Shown: positions 46,227-55,755, counted from the stretch's first letter. The stretch is DNA of 64,000 bases from Bacteroidales bacterium CF (GCA_000473305.1 CP006772.1:1488001-1552000); one strand, 5' to 3'. Program-made: numbers and translations. Notes: generated from the letters alone by a model not told the origin.

Positions 46227-47166
46227 GCATCTTCTTGCGGAAGAAGATAAATGTCACAATCAAAACGGCTGCAACCATAATCAGCATAATAAAGAGAAAG
46301 TCCAGGTTCCCGAATCCCGGAAGCTCAACATTCATTCCGAAAATACTGGCTATCAAGGTAGGCGGCAAGAATAGCAGCGAAACAAATGTGAATATTTTCA
46401 TGATGCGGTTCTGCTCAAGGTTAATCAAACCAAGAACTGTATTCTGCAGGTATTCAAGTCTCTCGAAGCTGAAATTTGTATGGTTTATAAGTGAGTTTAT
46501 ATCTTTTATCAGGACATCCAGCTTGGCAAAAAGGTCCCTCGGGAACTTGTCGCTTTTCAGAATCCCGGAAATCATCCTCTGTTTATCGACTATATTCTCC
46601 CTCACCAACATTGTGTTCTCCTGCAACTGGGTAATATCCAGCAGAAGGTCCTCCCCCATCGTTCCTCCGAGACTTACCTTCTTACTATACTGAGCTATCT
46701 CTTTTGACATCAACTCAATCATATCGGCATCCAGGTCAATCCTGTTTTCCAGAATACCTACCAGTATGTGATAACCTGTTGGCAATAACCTGTAGTTTGC
46801 CATTATCCTGCGCTGGATGTCGGTAAAACTTCTGAGGGGCACGTGACGGATGGTTACAATGATTCCCTCGCATAATATGAAGGAGACCGCCTCCATACTG
46901 TAATTTTCAGGACCGGGTATAAGAAAGTTAGTGTTTGCGAATATTGTATTCTCTGTTTCAGAGTATCTTGATGAACTCTCGATCTCTTCAGCCTGTGCAC
47001 GACTCTGGAGGTTTGTATTCAGAAACTCCTCAATAGCCCTCTTCTCCTCCCCTGTCGGAGAAAAGAGATCAATCCACAAAACATCGTCATAACCGAGGTT
47101 GTCAAGAGCACCTATTTCGTCTGTAGTTATTACCTGTCCCTTATCTTTGTAAAATATTTCGAGCAT
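46219..47166 (-). CDS. corA: CorA-family magnesium/cobalt transporter
   Basis: A 315-residue protein with a long cytoplasmic N-terminal domain and two C-terminal transmembrane helices (about 258-278 and 288-308). The selectivity motif is GMN in IFGMNVELPG. CorA forms a pentamer that carries magnesium and sometimes cobalt or nickel. I use the ATG at 47166; an in-frame TTG six bases further is weaker. It converges on the POT-like gene. Confidence 0.92.
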   Translation of the reverse strand: MLEIFYKDKGQVITTDEIGALDNLGYDDVLWIDLFSPTGEEKRAIEEFLNTNLQSRAQAEEIESSSRYSETENTIFANTNFLIPGPENYSMEAVSFILCEGIIVTIRHVPLRSFTDIQRRIMANYRLLPTGYHILVGILENRIDLDADMIELMSKEIAQYSKKVSLGGTMGEDLLLDITQLQENTMLVRENIVDKQRMISGILKSDKFPRDLFAKLDVLIKDINSLINHTNFSFERLEYLQNTVLGLINLEQNRIMKIFTFVSLLFLPPTLIASIFGMNVELPGFGNLDFLFIMLIMVAAVLIVTFIFFRKKMLN

Positions 47167-47226
47167 GGTCAAATCCTTTAATGGTTTATAACTAAATCAT
47201 CTACAGCCACTTAAATGGCGTGAGGT

Positions 47227-47994
47227 TTAGCCGAACCATCGGACTTTTGACTTTAGCTCGTCAAGGGCAAGCGACCAGAACTCTGCAAGGCCTTTTCTCT
47301 TGTCTGCACTGAGATTGAAAGAGACATTCTCAGCAAGATATTTTAATGCGTACTCTTTGTTGAAACCGTTTGAATATTTATCTACAGCCTTGTCGATATT
47401 TTCCACTCCCAACCTGAGAGCATCATTGAATTCCCGGACAAATGAGGGATCAAGATCTCTGTTGGCAGTCCAACATGCAAAGACAAACGGGAGACTGGAG
47501 AATTTAATCCACTCTTCAGCCAGGTCATAGACATACTCGAAGTCTCCTCCTCTCCTTAGTGCCTTATCTCCGATAAGGAGGTAACTCTTTTTGGTATCTA
47601 TCTCTGTTTTGGAAAAATTGAACGGGATATATTCCGGTGAAATTTTCCAGAATCTTTGTGCCAATAATTTTGTAAGCAAAACCGATGTTCTGGATTCAGT
47701 ATCCAGATATACTGAACTGATCTTCTCGACCGGTACTCCGCTGCATAATAGTACTGATGCAACCTTTCCCTCTGCACCAATGCAATAATCGGAAAATATC
47801 AGATTGTTCTTAATTTCAGGGATTGCACCAACCGGAACTATACTTATGTCTGTTCGTCCGTCGGATAACTTCTGCGCTGATTCAGCCGGTGTGGAAAACT
47901 CCAGATCAATATACCTGCTTACGGGATGGTTTTGCAACCCGTAGACAAATGGAATGGTATTCAGATATGATATGGCTGATACACGGATGAGCAT
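47227..47994 (-). CDS. mqnA: Chorismate dehydratase MqnA (futalosine menaquinone pathway)
   Basis: A 255-residue protein with a periplasmic-binding-protein fold adapted to catalysis, as in MqnA. The opening VSAISYLNTIPFVYGL and ISIVPVGAIPEI, and later LLIGDKAL, match the family as I know it. MqnA removes water from chorismate to give 3-enolpyruvyl-benzoate, the first step of the futalosine route to menaquinone. Other mqn genes are not in this window. It follows mntP and precedes corA on the same strand with a 60-base gap. Confidence 0.9.
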   Translation of the reverse strand: MLIRVSAISYLNTIPFVYGLQNHPVSRYIDLEFSTPAESAQKLSDGRTDISIVPVGAIPEIKNNLIFSDYCIGAEGKVASVLLCSGVPVEKISSVYLDTESRTSVLLTKLLAQRFWKISPEYIPFNFSKTEIDTKKSYLLIGDKALRRGGDFEYVYDLAEEWIKFSSLPFVFACWTANRDLDPSFVREFNDALRLGVENIDKAVDKYSNGFNKEYALKYLAENVSFNLSADKRKGLAEFWSLALDELKSKVRWFG

Positions 47995-48037
47995 TACTTA
48001 TTGGTTTTGTAGGGCACTATTCAGGCCGGCCGCAAAG

Positions 48038-48613
48038 TTAAGATAAAATATTTAAATGCTCAACCAATATTTTCACTCCGATAATTACCAAAATAATGCC
48101 GCCCAGTATTTCTGACCTCTTTCCGGCTTTTATGCCTATTTTCCTGCCCCATTTCAAGCCAATGGCAGAGGCAAGAGCTGTTGTTAGAAATATAGCAGAA
48201 GAGGCGATGAGAATACTATTCAGAGGCATATTGATCACAGCAAGTGTCACTCCAACGGCAAGTGCATCTATGCTTGTGGCAGCGGCTGCAATTACCATAA
48301 TTTTGAACTTTCTTATGTCAATGCACCTCTCTTCATCTTTGCCTGAAAAAGCCTCCCATATCATTTTACCACCAATGTAAAAAAGGACAGAGAAGGCAAT
48401 CCAGTGATCAACAGAGCTGATCAGTCTCTCGAGGCCGCTGCCCAACAACCATCCTGCCAGTGTAAACAATGACTGGATAGTTGCAAATGTCAGCGTAATC
48501 TTTAGAAATTCCGACCTTCTTATCCGGGGCAGGCATATTCCGGAAGATAGAGATACGGCAAACGTATCAAAACAAAGTCCGACAGCCAATACCAGAATCT
48601 CAAGGATATTCAT
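48038..48613 (-). CDS. mntP: Putative manganese efflux pump MntP
   Basis: A 191-residue protein with six transmembrane helices. LAVGLCFDTFAVSLSSGI in the first helix and TSIDALAVGVTLAV in the fourth carry the paired aspartates of the MntP/YebN family, which export manganese. It overlaps the sodium:solute symporter stop by 1 base. Regulation by a yybP-ykoY element is common in other phyla, but I see none here. Confidence 0.9.
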   Translation of the reverse strand: MNILEILVLAVGLCFDTFAVSLSSGICLPRIRRSEFLKITLTFATIQSLFTLAGWLLGSGLERLISSVDHWIAFSVLFYIGGKMIWEAFSGKDEERCIDIRKFKIMVIAAAATSIDALAVGVTLAVINMPLNSILIASSAIFLTTALASAIGLKWGRKIGIKAGKRSEILGGIILVIIGVKILVEHLNILS

Positions 48614-50112
48614 TAAGCCTTAACTCTCCTCTCTCTTAACAAATACATCGCTGCAAATGTTATGAGACCATTCATGATAAGGATTGTGAAACCGAAGCCG
48701 AATCCCAGAAACTCTTTGCCTGCAAAGTCGAGTATGTAGCAAAGGAGAGGAGAACCGACCGCCACATAAGGCATAAACTTGTCCTTTACATTGTACTTTG
48801 TAAGCAAACCGAAGAAGAAAAATCCCAGGAGAGGTCCGTATGTGTATGAAGCGAGCAGATAAACCAGATCTATGACGGTTTGGTTGTTGACTGCATAGAG
48901 AACGAGTATTATTATGAAAAAGAGCACGGCAAAACCGGCATGTGCAAATTGTCTGATCTTCTGTTTTCTTTTTTCTGAGAGATCCTTTCTTTTGTTGAAT
49001 CCCATAAAGTCAATGCAGAACGATATTGTAAGAGATGTCAGAGCTCCTCCGGCACTTGGATATGAGGCAGAAATCAGACCAATTATGAAGAACAGACCTA
49101 CTCCAAGCCCGAGATACTGACTTGCTATTACAGGGAAAAGCTTGTCTGTCTGCGCTTTTGTAAAGACACCGGCTGCATCTGCAAGACCGATATTGTGCAT
49201 TCCGCCGAGTTTAGAACTTACAAAAATTGCCAGAAGGGCACCCATCAGAAGGAAGAAGAAGTTCACGACAACTATTGTGATACTTGTTGTATATATATTT
49301 TTCTTGGCTTCTCCTATATTCTTGCAAGAGAGGTTTTTCTGCATCATCTCCTGATCAAGACCTGTCATGGCAACTGTTATAAACATACCGCTGACAAACT
49401 GCTTGATGGCATTTGTACCGTGAGACCACTCCCAGTCGAACCAATTTGAATAATCTGTCGATGCTACGGCAGACATCATCTCTCCGAAGTTCCAGCCCAT
49501 AGCCTTCGAAATCGAGAATATTGTCAGAAATACTGCAAGCAACATAAATGTGGTCTGAAGTACATCTGTCCAAATTATCGTCTTAACACCTCCCTTGAAG
49601 GTATACAGGAATATAAGCAGCATGAATATAAACGCTACAACCCAGAATGGTGTAGAGCCAGCCGGAAGGAATGTATGAAGAACCAGTACCACCACAAATA
49701 TCCTGACTGCCGCGCCGAGTACCCTCGATACCATAAAGACGGATGCACCTGTCTTATATGTAAAGAATCCGAAACGATGCTCAAGATATGTATATATTGA
49801 TGTAAGATTCATCTTGTAATAGAGTGGTATCAGAACCGTCGCAATTACCATATAACCCACCACAAATCCCAGCACAAGAGGCATATAATAGAAATTCTGA
49901 TTCAACACATTGCCCGGCACAGAGATGAATGTCACACCTGATATGGAGGTTCCAACCATTCCATAGGCTACTATATACCAGGGAGATTTCTTGTTACCTG
50001 AGAAAAATGCTCCTGTGTCAGCTTTTCTTGATGTATACCACGATACTGCAAAGAGCATTATTGTGTAGACTGTAAAGGCTATTAGCAGCCATGATACCGG
50101 GAATTGATGCAT
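48613..50112 (-). CDS. Sodium:solute symporter
   Basis: A 499-residue SSS-family transporter with about thirteen transmembrane helices. Motifs seen include SVPGNVLNQNFYYMPLVLGF near residue 65 and LISASYPSAGGALTSLTISF near residue 345, as in sialate, proline and sugar symporters. The cargo cannot be read from sequence. Downstream mntP is coupled by a 1-base overlap; upstream recR is 15 bases away. The nearby MurK/MurQ pair makes an amino-sugar cargo possible but unproven. Confidence 0.9.
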   Translation of the reverse strand: MHQFPVSWLLIAFTVYTIMLFAVSWYTSRKADTGAFFSGNKKSPWYIVAYGMVGTSISGVTFISVPGNVLNQNFYYMPLVLGFVVGYMVIATVLIPLYYKMNLTSIYTYLEHRFGFFTYKTGASVFMVSRVLGAAVRIFVVVLVLHTFLPAGSTPFWVVAFIFMLLIFLYTFKGGVKTIIWTDVLQTTFMLLAVFLTIFSISKAMGWNFGEMMSAVASTDYSNWFDWEWSHGTNAIKQFVSGMFITVAMTGLDQEMMQKNLSCKNIGEAKKNIYTTSITIVVVNFFFLLMGALLAIFVSSKLGGMHNIGLADAAGVFTKAQTDKLFPVIASQYLGLGVGLFFIIGLISASYPSAGGALTSLTISFCIDFMGFNKRKDLSEKRKQKIRQFAHAGFAVLFFIIILVLYAVNNQTVIDLVYLLASYTYGPLLGFFFFGLLTKYNVKDKFMPYVAVGSPLLCYILDFAGKEFLGFGFGFTILIMNGLITFAAMYLLRERRVKA

Positions 50113-50127
50113 GATTATAGTTTTTTA

Positions 50128-50748
50128 TTATTTAATTGGCACAAATGGTTGTCGGTTCTGAATAGATCTCCCCAGAGTAATCTCATCTGTATACTCCAGT
50201 TCATCTCCAAAACCAATTCCTCTTGCTATGGTACTTATCTTAATATTGAACTTGCTCAACAATTTATAGAGATAAAATGACGTTGTCTCCCCCTCCATTG
50301 TAGTACTCAGAACAATCAACACCTCTTTTATCTCTTCATTTTCAGCTCTTTTAAGAAGCTGATCGATAGTCAAATCTGTGGGTCCTACCCCATCCATGGG
50401 AGAAATTATTCCACCCAGGACATGATACAGACCATTGTACTGCATTGTATTCTCAATACTTATGACATCTCTGACATTTTCGACAACACAAATAATCGTT
50501 GTGTCTCTTTTTGCATCCCTGCAGATGTCACAGATATCATTATCTGAGATCATGCTGCAATTTTTGCAAAATTTTGTCTCCTTGCTTAATCGAATGATAG
50601 ACTGACCGAACCTTTCTACATTATCCACCGGTTGCTTCAGGAGATGGAGCGCAAAACGGAGTGCACTTTTCCTGCCCACACCGGGCAGGGAAGACAACTC
50701 GTCTACTGCATCCTGAAGTAATCTTGAGGGATAATTACGGGAATACAT
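50128..50748 (-). CDS. recR: Recombination protein RecR
   Basis: A 206-residue protein. A helix-hairpin-helix at the N-terminus (LSSLPGVGRKSALRFALHLL) precedes a four-cysteine zinc finger (CKNC...CDIC at about 57-72) and a Toprim domain (about 80-175, with VENVRDVISIE). RecR loads RecA with RecO and RecF at gaps. It is seven bases downstream of murQ and forms part of the same minus-strand run. Confidence 0.96.
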   Translation of the reverse strand: MYSRNYPSRLLQDAVDELSSLPGVGRKSALRFALHLLKQPVDNVERFGQSIIRLSKETKFCKNCSMISDNDICDICRDAKRDTTIICVVENVRDVISIENTMQYNGLYHVLGGIISPMDGVGPTDLTIDQLLKRAENEEIKEVLIVLSTTMEGETTSFYLYKLLSKFNIKISTIARGIGFGDELEYTDEITLGRSIQNRQPFVPIK

Positions 50749-50755
50749 CTACCCT

Positions 50756-51577
50756 CTATTTTATAGAATTGAAGTAATCTACCGCTTTTCTCACAGATCC
50801 GTATTTCAACAGAAGTGATTTTGCATATTCATAATCATCCGAGCCAATCTCTTCCATGATCATTTTAGTTCCTCTGTCAACCAACTTTGCATTTGTCAGC
50901 TGCATATCCACCATTTTGTTTCCTTTTACGTGGCCCATTTTGATCATAGAGGCAGTCGATATCATATTGAGCACAAGCTTCTGAGCAGTACCTGATTTCA
51001 TTCTGGTACTTCCAGTGACAAACTCGGGACCTACAACGGCTACTATCGGAATTTCAACCTCTGCTGCCAGCGGAGAATCCGGGTTACATGTAACACAAGC
51101 GGTAAGAATTCCTCTTTTCCTTGCCTCTTTGACTGCTCCGATAACATAAGGGGTAGTACCCGAAGCAGCTATTCCGACAACTACGTCATCCTGATCCACA
51201 CCATATTGCTGCATGTCAAGCCATCCGCCCTCCAAACTGTCCTCGGCAGCCTCGACAGCTCTTCTGATAGCCTTGTCACCGCCGGCAATAAGACCTATCA
51301 TCAAATCGTAAGGGGCTCCGAAAGTAGGAGGTATTTCAGAGGCATCCAAGATACCAAGCCTTCCGCTGGTACCTGCTCCTAAATAGAAAACCCTTCCTCC
51401 TTTTTGTATTCTGGATACTATACCGTCAACAAGCGCCTCTATCTGTGGGATGCATTTCTCTACAGCATAAGGGACTGTTTTATCCTCCTTGTTTATGTTT
51501 TCAAGGAGTTCTTTTGTTGACATCCTGTCAAGGTCACTGTACTTTGATGATTGTTCTGTTACCTTCATTTTGATCAA
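50756..51577 (-). CDS. murQ: N-acetylmuramic acid 6-phosphate etherase MurQ
   Basis: A 273-residue SIS-domain enzyme that splits MurNAc-6-phosphate into GlcNAc-6-phosphate and D-lactate. GAGTSGRLGILDASE (about 69-83) and GIAASGTTPYVIGA mark the sugar-phosphate pocket. The next gene upstream is a BadF-type kinase that could make its substrate, so the two form a peptidoglycan-sugar salvage pair. The usual PTS transporter MurP is not here. The frame begins with an ATG coding MIKMKVTEQ; an internal ATG at the fourth codon is an alternative start. Confidence 0.94.
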   Translation of the reverse strand: MIKMKVTEQSSKYSDLDRMSTKELLENINKEDKTVPYAVEKCIPQIEALVDGIVSRIQKGGRVFYLGAGTSGRLGILDASEIPPTFGAPYDLMIGLIAGGDKAIRRAVEAAEDSLEGGWLDMQQYGVDQDDVVVGIAASGTTPYVIGAVKEARKRGILTACVTCNPDSPLAAEVEIPIVAVVGPEFVTGSTRMKSGTAQKLVLNMISTASMIKMGHVKGNKMVDMQLTNAKLVDRGTKMIMEEIGSDDYEYAKSLLLKYGSVRKAVDYFNSIK

Positions 51578-52411
51578 TTATTTGGTTAAGTGGTACTCAA
51601 CGAGCCCATCTATAGGTGATTTCAGGATTTTCCCGATTGTTATGCCATGCTCCGAAGCAACCTCTTTTATCTCATCGGCATAGAAATATGCGACAGATCC
51701 GACAATATTCAGAGGATATAGTTTGTAATCGTACTGCATTATGTTGCGTGTGATAAATTCCGCAAAACTTAGTCTAAGCAGCTGCTTTACATAGTTATTG
51801 CCTTTGTTCTCACATATAAAAGGCGAGAATGATGCAAGGAATCTGTTTGGATATGGCTGTCTGTATACTTTTTCAACAATTGCACCGTAGTTTAGTCCGA
51901 ACTGGTCATCGAACTTCTTTCTCAAATCCGGTGGGATTTGCCTCTTTAAATAATCCGACAGAAACTTTTTGCCGATAACGGCACCGCTTCCCTCGTCCCC
52001 AAGAATGAAACCACATGCAGGAACATTGTCTGCTATTTCTTTACCATCGTAAAAGCAAGAGTTTCCACCTGTCCCGAGAATAGCTGCGATGCCCGGTTTA
52101 TGCCCGCATAAAGCTCTTGCAGCTGCAAGCAGGTCTGTATATGCAGATACCTCCACACCCTGGAATACCTTTTTGAAACAGTCACAAAGGACTCCTGCCT
52201 TTTCCGGTGTGACGCCGGCTCCATAAAAATGAATCTCATTCACTGTGCCGGAAATATTAGGTGCCAGGTTTCTCCTCAACTCTTCAACAATCTGCTCCTC
52301 ACTCTGATAATAAGGATTTATGCCGGGAGTCGTTATCTCTCTTACTGAGCCTTCATTTCCTATAGCTCTCCAGTCTATTTTTGTAGAGCCGCTGTCTGCA
52401 ATTAGTAGCAT
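51578..52411 (-). CDS. BadF/BcrA-family sugar kinase, probable MurNAc/GlcNAc kinase (MurK-like)
   Basis: A 277-residue ASKHA kinase. The phosphate motif is DSGSTKIDW at residue 6, and LGTGGNSCFYDG and GFILGDEGSGAVIG follow. Its stop is directly before the murQ start, so it most likely phosphorylates MurNAc (or GlcNAc) for MurQ. Such a kinase and etherase pair is known in Tannerella forsythia. Family is firm; substrate is inference from the neighbour. Confidence 0.85.
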   Translation of the reverse strand: MLLIADSGSTKIDWRAIGNEGSVREITTPGINPYYQSEEQIVEELRRNLAPNISGTVNEIHFYGAGVTPEKAGVLCDCFKKVFQGVEVSAYTDLLAAARALCGHKPGIAAILGTGGNSCFYDGKEIADNVPACGFILGDEGSGAVIGKKFLSDYLKRQIPPDLRKKFDDQFGLNYGAIVEKVYRQPYPNRFLASFSPFICENKGNNYVKQLLRLSFAEFITRNIMQYDYKLYPLNIVGSVAYFYADEIKEVASEHGITIGKILKSPIDGLVEYHLTK

Positions 52412-52451
52412 TTCAAATTATTTAATTGGCAAAAGTACGGTTTTTGGTATT

Positions 52452-53024
52452 TTAATGCAAGTATCCTGCTATTTTTCGCCAGTGCCTGTATCCTATCAAG
52501 GCCGCTATAAGATATGCGGTATAGAGAAGGACTGTAGGGTAAAGACCCTGACTTGCATAGAGATAAATTGCAATAGCGTTGTTAATAATCCACACAATCC
52601 AGTTCTCGGCATGCTTTCCTGTAACCCAATATGTAGCCAACAGACTCAGGACTGCTATCAGAGAGTCAACGTATGGCATAGGATCTGAGCTGTAATTTAC
52701 AAGGAAAAAAGTAACTATTACATAAAGAAGAGTTGACGCAAGAATCGAGAATATCATCTTTTTCCGGCCGAGTCTCTTTACCTTTTCAGAATCGGACTCT
52801 TCCCCGCTCTTTCCCCACAATATCCATCCGTATATGCTCATAAGCAGAAAGCAAACCTGAAGAATTGACGCTGCATACAATCCGGAATCCAGAAAGACAG
52901 TCACGTAGATAAGGGCGGAAATTCCGCCCACTATCCACATAGACCTTTTCTGGACTATCTCCAGATACACATATAACAAACCGGCTATTGCCCCAATAAT
53001 TTCAATTATAACACCTGAATCCAT
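52452..53024 (-). CDS. pnuT: PnuT-like thiamine transporter (PnuC family)
   Basis: A 190-residue membrane protein with about seven helices of the PnuC fold. NWIVWIINNAIAIYLYASQG near residue 143 and SMWIVGGISALIYVTVF near residue 30 are typical. PnuC members carry nicotinamide riboside, riboflavin or thiamine. A TPP riboswitch upstream of the preceding TonB receptor gene points to thiamine, the PnuT type. It lies 11 bases after the receptor gene. Confidence 0.85.
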   Translation of the reverse strand: MDSGVIIEIIGAIAGLLYVYLEIVQKRSMWIVGGISALIYVTVFLDSGLYAASILQVCFLLMSIYGWILWGKSGEESDSEKVKRLGRKKMIFSILASTLLYVIVTFFLVNYSSDPMPYVDSLIAVLSLLATYWVTGKHAENWIVWIINNAIAIYLYASQGLYPTVLLYTAYLIAALIGYRHWRKIAGYLH

Positions 53025-53035
53025 TAGTGTAAATA

Positions 53036-55258
53036 TTAAAATCTGAAAGATGCCTTGAGAGTGAAGTTCCTTCCTGCCTGAGGATAGAGCCCCTCCTCAA
53101 TATATCTTGTGCTGTTGTCAGCAAATTCAGCCATATATACCCAAGCATTAGAGAAGTACATCCGGTTGAACAGGTTGTCTACATAAAAATTCAGGTCAAG
53201 AGAGGTATTTGTATTAATTCTGAAACTCTTTCCCATGTGCAGGGTTGCTGTGTAATATGAAGGTACAGATCTTGAATCGTCAGATGTATTGTCATAATAC
53301 TGTTTACCCACATATTTACCGGCTAACTCCATAAGATATCCCTTTACCGGCAAAACTGAAACTTTACACATACCTGTTACTGAAGGTGAATATGAGATGT
53401 CTGTTTTTTTGTAGAAGGTGCTTCTTTGCTCAAGAGGATTCCAATCTTCAGGATTATCAAAAAGATCTGTCCAAGAAGTGTAGTTTAGTATCTTATTGCT
53501 GCTTAAAGTAAGATTCCCGTCCAGCTTCAGCCATTTGAGAGCTTCCCATGCAGCCGCCAACTCCAAACCTCTTCTGTATGAGTTTTTTACATTCTCCTTA
53601 ATCACATAACCGGTCTCACTGAGTTTTCCTGTAGGAACAAGCTGGTTCTTGTACTCCATGAGATATATATTTGCAGAAAGCGCAACTCTTTCAGTTGTAA
53701 ATTTATAACCTGCCTCATAATCAAAAAGTCTTTCTGCAAGAAGCTTGTCTGCCGTACCCGACTTAATAGACTCCTTAATATCAGATCTGCTCGGTTCTCT
53801 GTGGGCTACGGAGAGTGACAGGTAAAACTGATTCTTTTTATCCGGTGTGAAACTGACTCCCATCTTCGGATTGAAAAAGCCATATCTCTTATTGAAGTCC
53901 ATATTGGCAAAATCCTTGTCATTCCCTTTTATCACATAAGAGACTCCCCGATATTGCATATCTGCATAAGCCATAAATGAATCAGAGAAATTATACTCTC
54001 CCTTTGCAAAAAACGAGTAATCATTCTTATATCCCGTATTGAGATACCACTGATAATCAGGGTCTATACCCCCGTTATACATAGACCAGATTAGCCTTCC
54101 GAAATGGTCTCCGTCGAAGTACGTATATGTTACACCAGCTGTCCCGGAGAAATTATCTCTTTTATAAATCATACTGGATAACAGATTTATAGATTTATTT
54201 TTCATCGCTTGCCTGATTATCACATCAGATCGTTTGTACTCGACTCCATCTACAGTCTGATCGGAGAGTCCGTACTCGGAAAATTTCCTTGAAGCCTTGT
54301 AGTTTTCATAATAACCGTCACCAAGAGTATAGTGTATGGTTGAATTGAAAACAAGACCGGATTTGGTGTGATAAGAGTGGCTGAGCTGGAAATGATGCTG
54401 TTTGTAATTGTCCGTCTCATTGTTGTAGAAGTGGATATTGCCCACATGGTCATAATAGACTCCTGACGGGTTAAATCTCCTGTCTGTGGCCATCTGCTCC
54501 CTGCTGATTCCTTCCCATGTAAGACCCGAGACATGATCTCCCAGAATATATGTAAATCTCAATGTGGAACTCTTCTTCAACCATGCGGCAGAAGCATACA
54601 GAGAGTTCAAATCGGTCATGGCATTTCTTATATAACCATCTCCGGAATTATGAGAAAACAGAACGTCAAAAGAGAGACCGTTCCTTAATATCCCGCTCCC
54701 GGCACCTATTGTAGAGAGATATGTATTATAGCTTGCCACACCAAACTCGGCTATGCCGTATGGAGAGGGAGATGAATAGAGTGTCCGCATGTTTATGCTG
54801 GCCCCGAAAGCTGCCGGGCCGTTTGTTGATGTACCCACCCCTCTCTGAAGCTGGACATCCTGCAGAATTGATGTGAGAGAGGGAATATTAACCCAAAAAA
54901 CCTCCTGAGATTCAGCGTCATTAAGTGCTATTCCGTTAAGGGTGACATTGATTCTGGAGCCGTCGCTGCCTCTTACTCTCAGAGAGGAGTAACCGAGGCC
55001 GTTACCACCTTCGGTAGAACTGACCACAGATGGCATTAAAGAGAGCATCATAGGCAACGACTGAACCGGAGATGCTCTTTTCATCTCTTTTAACGTCAGT
55101 TCCGAGTGGGCAACAGGAGTCTTCTCCCCTGCCCTGAATGCCTGTACAACGACGCTGTCAAGCCTGGTTAATGAAGTTTTCTCATTCTGCCCGTTTGTCT
55201 GGGCATGGGTTAGAAAAGGTAAAAACAATACCCCGCAGAAAAAAGTTAATTTTTTCAT
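53036..55258 (-). CDS. TonB-dependent outer-membrane receptor, thiamine-regulated
   Basis: A 740-residue receptor with a signal peptide (1-20, THAQ). A TonB-box-like DSVVVQAFR (about 34-42), the plug (about 45-165, SLRVRGSDGSRINVTLNGI) and a barrel ending in LKASFRF follow. Unlike SusC it lacks a carboxypeptidase-regulatory domain, fitting small-molecule uptake. A TPP riboswitch lies between its promoter and start codon, so it likely imports thiamine, as riboswitch-linked receptors of Bacteroides do. PnuT-like and salvage genes follow. Confidence 0.9.
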   Translation of the reverse strand: MKKLTFFCGVLFLPFLTHAQTNGQNEKTSLTRLDSVVVQAFRAGEKTPVAHSELTLKEMKRASPVQSLPMMLSLMPSVVSSTEGGNGLGYSSLRVRGSDGSRINVTLNGIALNDAESQEVFWVNIPSLTSILQDVQLQRGVGTSTNGPAAFGASINMRTLYSSPSPYGIAEFGVASYNTYLSTIGAGSGILRNGLSFDVLFSHNSGDGYIRNAMTDLNSLYASAAWLKKSSTLRFTYILGDHVSGLTWEGISREQMATDRRFNPSGVYYDHVGNIHFYNNETDNYKQHHFQLSHSYHTKSGLVFNSTIHYTLGDGYYENYKASRKFSEYGLSDQTVDGVEYKRSDVIIRQAMKNKSINLLSSMIYKRDNFSGTAGVTYTYFDGDHFGRLIWSMYNGGIDPDYQWYLNTGYKNDYSFFAKGEYNFSDSFMAYADMQYRGVSYVIKGNDKDFANMDFNKRYGFFNPKMGVSFTPDKKNQFYLSLSVAHREPSRSDIKESIKSGTADKLLAERLFDYEAGYKFTTERVALSANIYLMEYKNQLVPTGKLSETGYVIKENVKNSYRRGLELAAAWEALKWLKLDGNLTLSSNKILNYTSWTDLFDNPEDWNPLEQRSTFYKKTDISYSPSVTGMCKVSVLPVKGYLMELAGKYVGKQYYDNTSDDSRSVPSYYTATLHMGKSFRINTNTSLDLNFYVDNLFNRMYFSNAWVYMAEFADNSTRYIEEGLYPQAGRNFTLKASFRF

Positions 55259-55299
55259 AATTAATTATTTATCAGCAGGGGGATAATAAGAAAAAGACA

Positions 55300-55369
55300 C
55301 TTTCCCTTCGCTGGCATTACCCAGATCAGGTTAAAGGGTATAATCTCAGCCGTTACGGCACCCCCAAGA
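55300..55369 (-). promoter_or_regulatory. TPP (thiamine pyrophosphate) riboswitch
   Basis: On the minus strand the THI-box elements appear in order: GGGGGTGCC, GGCTGAGA, ACCC, ACCTGATCTGGGTAATGCC, AGCGAAGGGA. This is the standard TPP aptamer. The region before the start codon holds CCCCC (complement of 55278-55282), which could pair with the GGGGG of the aptamer arm and form an alternative fold; that is conjecture. A TATATTTG -7 element lies just upstream. Confidence 0.95.
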
Positions 55370-55384
55370 ATTATTATATCTTTG

Positions 55385-55392
55385 CAAATATA
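55385..55392 (-). promoter_or_regulatory. -7 element of the riboswitch-receptor operon
   Basis: TATATTTG on the minus strand matches TAnnTTTG and would start transcription near 55,381, about 12 bases before the aptamer. No clear -33 was found. Confidence 0.5.
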
Positions 55393-55422
55393 CAAAATAT
55401 ATCGGAGTCTGCTCTTTTTAGC

Positions 55423-55430
55423 TACCTTTG
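55423..55430 (+). promoter_or_regulatory. -7 element of RNase P RNA
   Basis: TACCTTTG matches the Bacteroidota -7 consensus and ends 4 bases before the first paired base of the RNA. Confidence 0.5.
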
Positions 55431-55433
55431 CAG

Positions 55434-55751
55434 CAGGTGGGCCGCTCTATCGCTCTCTGAAAAGAGGGAGGAAAGTCCGGACAGGGCAGAGCAAGGCTCT
55501 GTGGAAATCACAGCTGGGGGTAACCTTAGGCAAATCGTAACAGAAAATTACCGCCTTGAGAAAGGTAAGGGTGAAAACGCGGGGTAAGAGCCCACGATGA
55601 TTTATGGCAACATGGGTCAGGTACGACCAGCCTCCTGCAAGGCCATGTATACCAGTTTTAAAGGCTGCTCGTCTTATGCTGGGGGGTAGGCTGCATCAGA
55701 TAAATGATAGAGACCTCATTGAGGTACAGAATCCGGCTTACAGGCCCACCT
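55434..55751 (+). ncRNA. rnpB: RNase P RNA (bacterial class A)
   Basis: About 318 bases. The conserved core GAGGAAAGTCCGGAC (CR-I) is near 55,470 and ACAG near the middle; the 3' core includes AGATAAATGATAGAGAC and ACAGAATCCGGCTTACAGGCC. P1 is formed by AGGTGGGCC (55435-55443) and GGCCCACCT (55743-55751). A T-run after the 3' arm would end transcription. The small reverse gene ends 4 bases further on. This is the catalytic RNA that cleaves tRNA leaders. Ends are from P1 pairing. Confidence 0.95.
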
Positions 55752-55755
55752 TTTT

